From positions 6,584,501 to 6,648,500 of the forward strand of contig NC_048539.1 of assembly GCF_902806685.2 (NCBI RefSeq): DNA of 64,000 nt, read 5' to 3'. This DNA comes from Maniola hyperantus (Eukaryota > Arthropoda > Insecta > Lepidoptera > Nymphalidae). The notes under the pieces are model-generated. The model had not been told where the DNA came from. It searched no databases and was given only the letters and a program-made list of their open reading frames with translations. Below, in pieces: positions 61,541 through 64,000 of this stretch. Each line of letters starts with the position of its first letter. The first letter of the stretch is position 1. Position numbers and translations under genes: made by a program.

Positions 61541-64000
61541 TTCCGACGAATTGAGAACCTCCTCCTTTTTTTGAAGTCGGTTAAAAATAGGACATGAATA
61601 ACAATAGCCATGAGATAAATGGATGGAGTTGGATAGTATCAAATTCCAAAAATATATTGATTTATATAATCGAAAATATAAACTAGTCGTCAGGTTTTAG
61701 TTTTGAACTTTATCTTGTTTAAATGATTACCTCATCTTCTTCGCCAGTAGTCACGGTGATCTTGTCAGGCATAGGCACAATGGGGTCATAATGCGGATCA
61801 TACTCCTCCTCGACGCCCGCTGCGGAGTCATCCGCCGCACCGCTGTCGTTCTTCGATTTATTGCCAGACTCTTTGGCAGACGCAGTGGTGAATAGTTGCT
61901 GCCCGGCACCCTCCCATTTGAAATCTGGTCTCTCTATAAAAAAGTAATGTTTTACTAAGGTAATTAACACCCATGCTAACTATAGTTCACCCTGAACTAA
62001 GACTAAAGTGTCCTATGATGCAAGACATTATGCTGAGCTGTACACCCTTTTGGGGTGGTGTCACAGATGAAAATGTTACATTTGTACTTTGTTTTTATCT
62101 GTGACACCAACAACAAATAAATGCATTTCCTCTCTTTTCTTTCTTTCTTTCTGTAAGTTTGTGTCTATAGGCATAGGGAAAACTTTCCATTTGATAATTA
62201 AAGAACGGATATTAGTATTTGTTGATTACGGAATATAAATAACTAGCTTATTACCGCGTCTTTGTCTGTGTAGACTATACAAATTTCAAACCCCTATTTT
62301 ATCCCCTTAGGGGATGAATTTCCAAAAATCCTTTCTTAGCGGAATGTCTACTCTATCATAATAGCTATCTGTAGATCCGTTCAGTAGTTTGAGCTGTGCG
62401 TTGATAGATCAGTCAGTCAGTGAGTCAGTCAGCTTTTTAGGATTCCGTACCTAAAAAGGAAAAACGGAACCCTTATAGGAGGAATATATAACCCTTACTG
62501 TCTGTCTGTCTGTCAAGAAACCTACAGGGTACTTCCCGTGTTGACCTAGAATCATAAAATTTGGCAGGTAGGTAGACCTTATAGCTGACATTCGGGCAAA
62601 AATCTGAAAACCGTGAATTTGTGGTTACATTACACAAAAAAAAATTGTGGTCATGAACTAATAATTAGTATTTTCAATTTTCTAAGCAAGATAATATCAA
62701 GTGGGATAAAAGGTGTGCATTCTGAAACAGATTTTTATTTATTTTCATGTATCATAGTTTTTTAATTATCCTGCAAAATGTCGAAAAAATAAGCCTGTAG
62801 TACGGAACCCTCATTGCGCGAGCCTGACTCGCACTTGTCCGGTTTTTGTCTTATATATACAGATTTTATACCAAGTTACAGCATTTGATATAAAGCCGTT
62901 TTTGAAATAGAGCCTGGGATATAGCAAGTCTAAAGACATTTAACTGTCAAATGGAGTAAACATAAAAATAATTTTTTGCTCTGTTTTAAAAGTTATTTTA
63001 AATGATACCTCTTATGAGGTATATAATTACAGGCAAAAAAAAAATTGCCTGTAATTGATGCTACATGAACAGCCTTGTCATACAGTTTTGTTTTAATTTT
63101 TTTAAATGTTATTTTCGCCTTTGGGTCATAGGTTTCAGGATTTATAAGACTGAAGACAGACAGACCGACAAACAGAAAGACGGAGAGATAAATGCAAAGA
63201 GCAAGTTGACTCTCAAGAGATCTCGCTTCGCTCAGTCATTTAAACAAAATGCGTGCATAATATAAGGATATGTTGTAATCATTATAAGTATCCAGAATTT
63301 TTATTTGTACTTACTCTGTGTACTAAATGTGGGACCACTTGATGATAAATTTTCAAATGTCAGTGAATTATCAATTTTGAATAAGGTGTCTTTTGCTGCA
63401 GGGTCAGAAAACACTGACTCAACAGATTTATTTATTTCGCTGTCTTTACTAGATATATTATCAGATTTTTCACTATTCGTTTCAGTTACTGCAATAGGTT
63501 TCTCTGGAATCGTTTTTACATTGTCTTGATTTTGTTGCACGTTACTGGCTGAATCTGAAGCTTTTTTCTCATCAGTGGTTGCTGCGCCAAACATGGTTTT
63601 GGGTTTATCTTGATTTTGTTCAGATAAATTTCCAAAAGAAAATTTTCTAGTTTCGAATATCTGAGGTTTTGCTTGCATATTTTTCAGAGCTGCAGGACCA
63701 AATAAACCTTCTTGAGAGTTATTACTGAAAAAATTAACTTGAGAAAAATTTGTATCAGAGAATAAAGAAGTTGTTTGAGAGTCTTCCTTGTTACTTTGAG
63801 CGTTGAAACCAAACATCGATTTGTTAGTTGATTGTCCTGTGCTATCAAATTTATGTTCGCCAAAGACAGTTTTATTTTGATCAGTTGAATGATGTGTTAA
63901 TTCAGCTCCAACCCCAGATTTGGTTACTGTAGTATTCTCCATCGCGGACTGTAGCGTACTTAATTTGGGAGCAGCCAAAATTGAAGTTTTAGTAGCAGTT
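47257..64000 (-). CDS. Nup358: Nup358/RanBP2 nucleoporin, C-terminal part (gene continues past the right edge)
   Basis: Exons, in order: 64000-63315 (open at the edge), 61933-61731, 59628-59488, 57997-57803, 50039-49704, 49115-48924, 48281-48159, 47301-47257; all phases agree. The first exon is FG-rich (SMFGFNAQ, KFSFGNLSEQ, TMFGAATT, GLFGPAAL) and binds transport receptors. Next is one Ran-binding domain: EEEYDPHYDPIVPMPDKI, LFRFDEKSRDWKERGVGEMK, LRREQV, AWTWAGHNYAEGEGEQETLA and VRFKTPEIATAF. An acidic linker follows (DYEHDYENPEDYEDYYEG), then a C-terminal Cys-containing domain (YPCKAVVRQGFAHLTYEQTH, SGDKCSWAGADYTSN), ending STDPES. In the family the protein forms cytoplasmic filaments of the pore and holds Ran-GTP at export-complex disassembly. 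No cyclophilin domain is present at the end, unlike vertebrate RanBP2. A 7.3-kb retrotransposon occupies the intron between 57803 and 50039, in the sense orientation. Confidence 0.93.
48312..48499 (+). mobile_element. Helitron-like non-autonomous element in a Nup358 intron
   Basis: GGAAAAGGTGACTGACTGAC, CAAACTACTGCACGGATCGG, ending GACGAAGTCGCGAGCATAAGCTAG before T. Confidence 0.65.
48518..48910 (+). repeat. Interspersed repeat in a Nup358 intron, internally altered
   Basis: AACCGGTCGAGTGCGAGTCG, GCCTGCCAAATTTCATGATT, and ACGGAACCCTAAAAAC just before the next coding exon. A (TTAAA)n run interrupts it at about 48690. Confidence 0.6.
49300..49625 (-). mobile_element. tRNA-derived SINE, near full length, in a Nup358 intron
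   Basis: Same family and orientation as 15183-15522: CATCGCCGGCTCACTACTGA, CCACGCTGGCC and CTCACGATGTTTTTCTTCGC, with the tRNA-like head at the right (CACTAGCTGCCACGGCT). Confidence 0.7.
50302..50453 (-). repeat. 3' LTR of the retrotransposon
   Basis: 152 bp from TCTAAGGTTGGGACAAGGTG to GGTCACACTGTACA (plus strand). It matches 57496-57647 without a difference by eye. Confidence 0.93.
50627..55144 (-). CDS. Retrotransposon Gag-Pol polyprotein in one frame (1505 residues)
   Basis: Order along the protein: a Gag-like region (about 1-200, helical, no CCHC zinc knuckle) and an Arg/Gly-rich basic stretch (about 200-275, GRGRASVHQ, ARGITRGRGGKF) that may replace the knuckle for RNA binding. Then an aspartic protease with active site LLDTGAS near 328, and reverse transcriptase with RLVIDYRKLNN, the LDLNQGFYN block and the catalytic YLDDLI near 738. 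RNase H follows with VHTDASGYAIGAIL near 891 and LTDHKPLIYLF near 954. Integrase has its zinc-binding H2C2 region (HAGIRRMLNNI, CPKCQKQ, about 1184-1212) and core from DIVGPLDRDYNNY. There is no envelope frame and no gag/pol frameshift. The order RT-RNase H-integrase is Ty3/gypsy. No disabling stop was seen. Confidence 0.95.
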   Translation of the reverse strand: MAKFELKVALQLLPVIDDSEKSVKQLIDNIIYYDSLLAHPDCKNNLIQFILKSRLSQNAKLQLQSNYTAIDDLVSDMRRVLLPQKSPIAIQNKIQQLRQNNKSIEDYAKEMSELFVDLTISQAKGDLNTYAVLKPLNEKFVTKKFADGLRNRTLSTVITARNYDSLKDAIQGALDEEISNPSPLTGDLLTMKHRPYYRSRNFNNHTGRWNTGKYTGSRPLYYVPGRGRASVHQAPAHYYSSSRGKQNGARGITRGRGGKFSNNTYYGNRESRINRAVNVLTQSEPQTSSENQNQFFVTKNIILTLNNNIKYVELYLNNRRCYWLLDTGASISAVNNKTITCNNTPLCESRILINGVGGQIQAKGSVYLTLSDPSGIQLPHEFYVFDSLPCTANGILGLDFLSLYGAHIDLEKCILTLNYNGIKHVLPLLNNIKVEKPDFLTIPARSESTHYISTSMTEECVVCASELKDGIFIANMLVTPKDGNIPIRVLNTTETDFYLKDIKPIVHKASDYDICLFENPCRDSDRVKHLFKLLNLNHLNLEEQASIENICAKYNDIFYLEGDQFTTTKLYKHSISLKPNTTPVYSKPYRLPHSQKNEMDKQIDKMLKQGIIEPCNSEWSSPVLLVPKKSYSNTEKKWRLVIDYRKLNNCIIDDKYPLPNITDILDSLSGCIYFTHLDLNQGFYNVELDPPSRKYTAFSSGQYQMTRMPMGLKTSPSSFSRMMNMAMAGLSYEKCLCYLDDLIIFGRNLSNHNKNLIEVFERIRNVNLKLNPAKCDFLKKELFYLGHVVSGDGIVPDPQKINVIKNYPIPKNADEVRRFVALASYYRKFIPNFAEKAYNLNLLCRKKVQFIWDSNCQKSFDILKECMITPPVLQYPNFSKSNQFIVHTDASGYAIGAILSNSDGRPVAYASRSLNKAEQNYPTIEKELLAVVWAVKYFRPYLYGRTFKILTDHKPLIYLFSMKDPSSRLLKFRLTLEEYDYLIEYVKGKDNVAADALSRVIMSSKDLKEMSDSVCVMTRAQRKRLDTSASSDDMISTDDRSDQPIVVDTHIKPKNAVELRFIDGKILKKIRQENKINFENNIFSYDSSQMTIYINPASQSQLTRAAFVRELGEFCERINIKEVYFIKNNNNNIFVKKLVEEIKNTSEWKGPRLCILEDVNRVDNIDDRKVILNDFHLLPTSGHAGIRRMLNNIKKYYFWPGLEKDIINFVKKCPKCQKQKYTTTVKEPMVITSTAHSAFEKIFLDIVGPLDRDYNNYTYILTLQCELTKYVCAFPLITKTATEVARVFVNNFILVHGTPAIVGTDRGSEFLSETFKEVCKLLSISQLNSTAYHHESIGALENSHKSLGSFLRIQTEGRPDLWSTWLPFWCFAYNTTVNSSTKFTPFELVYGKKCILPSNLSTKIEPLYNHDNYPQELRYRLQVSQTEARNNLINSKFRQKTRYDKYVNPIKYKPNDLILIKNETGNKLSDLYLGPYKVIEDLSPNVKIEYTNGKIDIIHKNRTKL
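55370..57176 (+). mobile_element. Transib DNA transposon, internally deleted, nested in the retrotransposon leader
   Basis: Inverted ends of about 38 bp with two mismatches, each starting CACAGTGAATCG, are flanked by CGCCG at 55365-55369 and 57177-57181. A 5-bp GC-rich target duplication of the form CGNCG is the Transib signature. The ends resemble V(D)J recombination signals: heptamer CACAGTG, 24 bp, then ACAAAAACA at the right end and ACAAAAGTC at the left. The 1807-bp interior has remnants of the transposase, the presumed relative of the RAG1 core. Confidence 0.9.
55631..56872 (+). pseudogene. Transib transposase remnant, catalytic core deleted
   Basis: A short first exon (MMDFTLEG, donor gtaagt at 55650) and a second from 55905 (after ttttttttcag) follow Transib organisation. 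The second exon has an in-frame TGA at 55945-55947 and a frame change near 56235. Then come CSACELTTAAEVAHRLSGHR and HEVFPSYHSLCKAKKSFYP...ISVTETRADIKLQAIL, similar to the N-terminal half of Transib proteins. After ERLIEVQ the frame jumps to a piece resembling the C-terminus (SLREVPRKKTEKL, acidic ESDDECSD). The DDE region between is missing, so the element depends on another source of transposase. Confidence 0.75.
57496..57647 (-). repeat. 5' LTR of the retrotransposon
   Basis: Promoter-bearing LTR, since the coding frame runs leftward. The primer-binding site abuts it at 57483-57495 on the minus strand. Confidence 0.93.
58035..58430 (+). pseudogene. Heavily decayed LINE reverse transcriptase fragment
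   Basis: SLDSNKASEPDGISELC corresponds to the 'S.DS.K..GPDGI' block, and later AVSLDITKALIGFEMG corresponds to 'A.SLDI.KAFD'. Between them several stops and a deletion remove most of the fingers region. It resembles jockey-type elements. Confidence 0.7.
60150..60590 (-). repeat. Interspersed repeat in a Nup358 intron
   Basis: GGATTCCGTACCTCAAAAGA, CCCGTTGACCTAGAATCATG, AAGTGGGGTATCATTTGAAA, ending GTCTGACTCGCACTTGGCCG. Confidence 0.7.
60904..61235. repeat. Long inverted repeat, arms about 130 bp, in a Nup358 intron
   Basis: 60904-61038 (ACCGACTTCGTTACATAAAC ... GCCGGTGCCAAT) pairs with 61101-61235 with only a few mismatches, all near the loop, which is about 62 bp. It could fold into a long dsRNA stem in the transcript. 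Confidence 0.85.
61236..61590 (+). repeat. Poly-A-containing repeat tail
   Basis: Contains GAGTAATCGGGGAACATACA followed by an uninterrupted run of about 40 A (61496-61538) and CTCCTTTTTTTGAAGTCGGT, which echoes the ACCGACTTC start of the neighbouring inverted repeat. Together they may be one non-autonomous element of about 690 bp. Confidence 0.45.
62243..62436 (-). mobile_element. Helitron-like element, reversed, in a Nup358 intron
   Basis: Begins CTAGCTTATTACCGCG on plus and ends GATCAGTCAGTCAGTGAGTC, the reverse of the copies at 36810 and 48312. Confidence 0.6.
62437..62848 (-). repeat. Interspersed repeat in a Nup358 intron
   Basis: GGATTCCGTACCTAAAAAGG, CTGTCTGTCTGTCAAGAAAC, ending GCCTGACTCGCACTTGTCCG. 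It directly abuts the reversed Helitron. Confidence 0.7.

Overview
This is eukaryotic, insect DNA and almost certainly lepidopteran. Genes are split into short exons with canonical GT/AG borders, the base composition is AT-rich, and the introns are full of moth/butterfly-type repeats: short Helitrons ending in CTAG, a tRNA-derived SINE with a CATCATCAT tail, a 'ggccaagtgcgagtc' interspersed repeat, palindromic MITEs and LINE debris. No bacterial features were seen. All gene models below were built by hand from reading frames, splice sites and intron phases; no search was run.

Layout. (1) 784-12717, plus strand: a complete 12-exon p21-activated kinase (PAK; CRIB, autoinhibitory segment, proline-rich linker, Ser/Thr kinase). 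(2) 12.7-19.5 kb: PAK 3' flank and repeats. (3) 19505-23636, minus: a three-exon methionine-R-sulfoxide reductase B; its second intron holds a pogo-like element with a Harbinger MITE nested inside. (4) 26.0-33.3 kb, minus: most of a HAP2/GCS1 gamete-fusogen gene, identified from domain II/III text and the Cys-rich RCYCVWHCDCVC exon. Its presumed cytoplasmic-tail exon lies in a 10-11 copy tandem array (26440-28190), the most unusual structure here. (5) 33556-36731: a full-length but inactivated PIF/Harbinger transposon with TTA target duplications. (6) 37492-39169, plus: a two-exon MADF-BESS protein. (7) 40365-43254, minus: an unrecognised five-exon gene of 213-214 residues with all introns in phase 0, surrounded by four copies of a strongly palindromic MITE. 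(8) 43.3-47.2 kb: gene-poor. (9) 47257 to the right edge, minus: the C-terminal half of the nucleoporin Nup358/RanBP2 (FG region, one Ran-binding domain, acidic linker, C-terminal domain).

One Nup358 intron carries a young Ty3/gypsy-type LTR retrotransposon (50302-57647; LTRs identical as read, intact 1505-residue Gag-Pol, GTCT target duplications). Inside its 5' leader sits an internally deleted Transib element (55370-57176) with CGCCG target duplications. Its ends begin with CACAGTG, the V(D)J recombination-signal heptamer, followed 24 bp inward by a nonamer-like ACAAAAACA.

The genes are not an operon and have unrelated jobs: kinase signalling, protein repair, gamete fusion, transcription regulation and nuclear transport. 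The coherent theme is how mobile and tandem DNA has remodelled introns and, in HAP2, possibly an exon.
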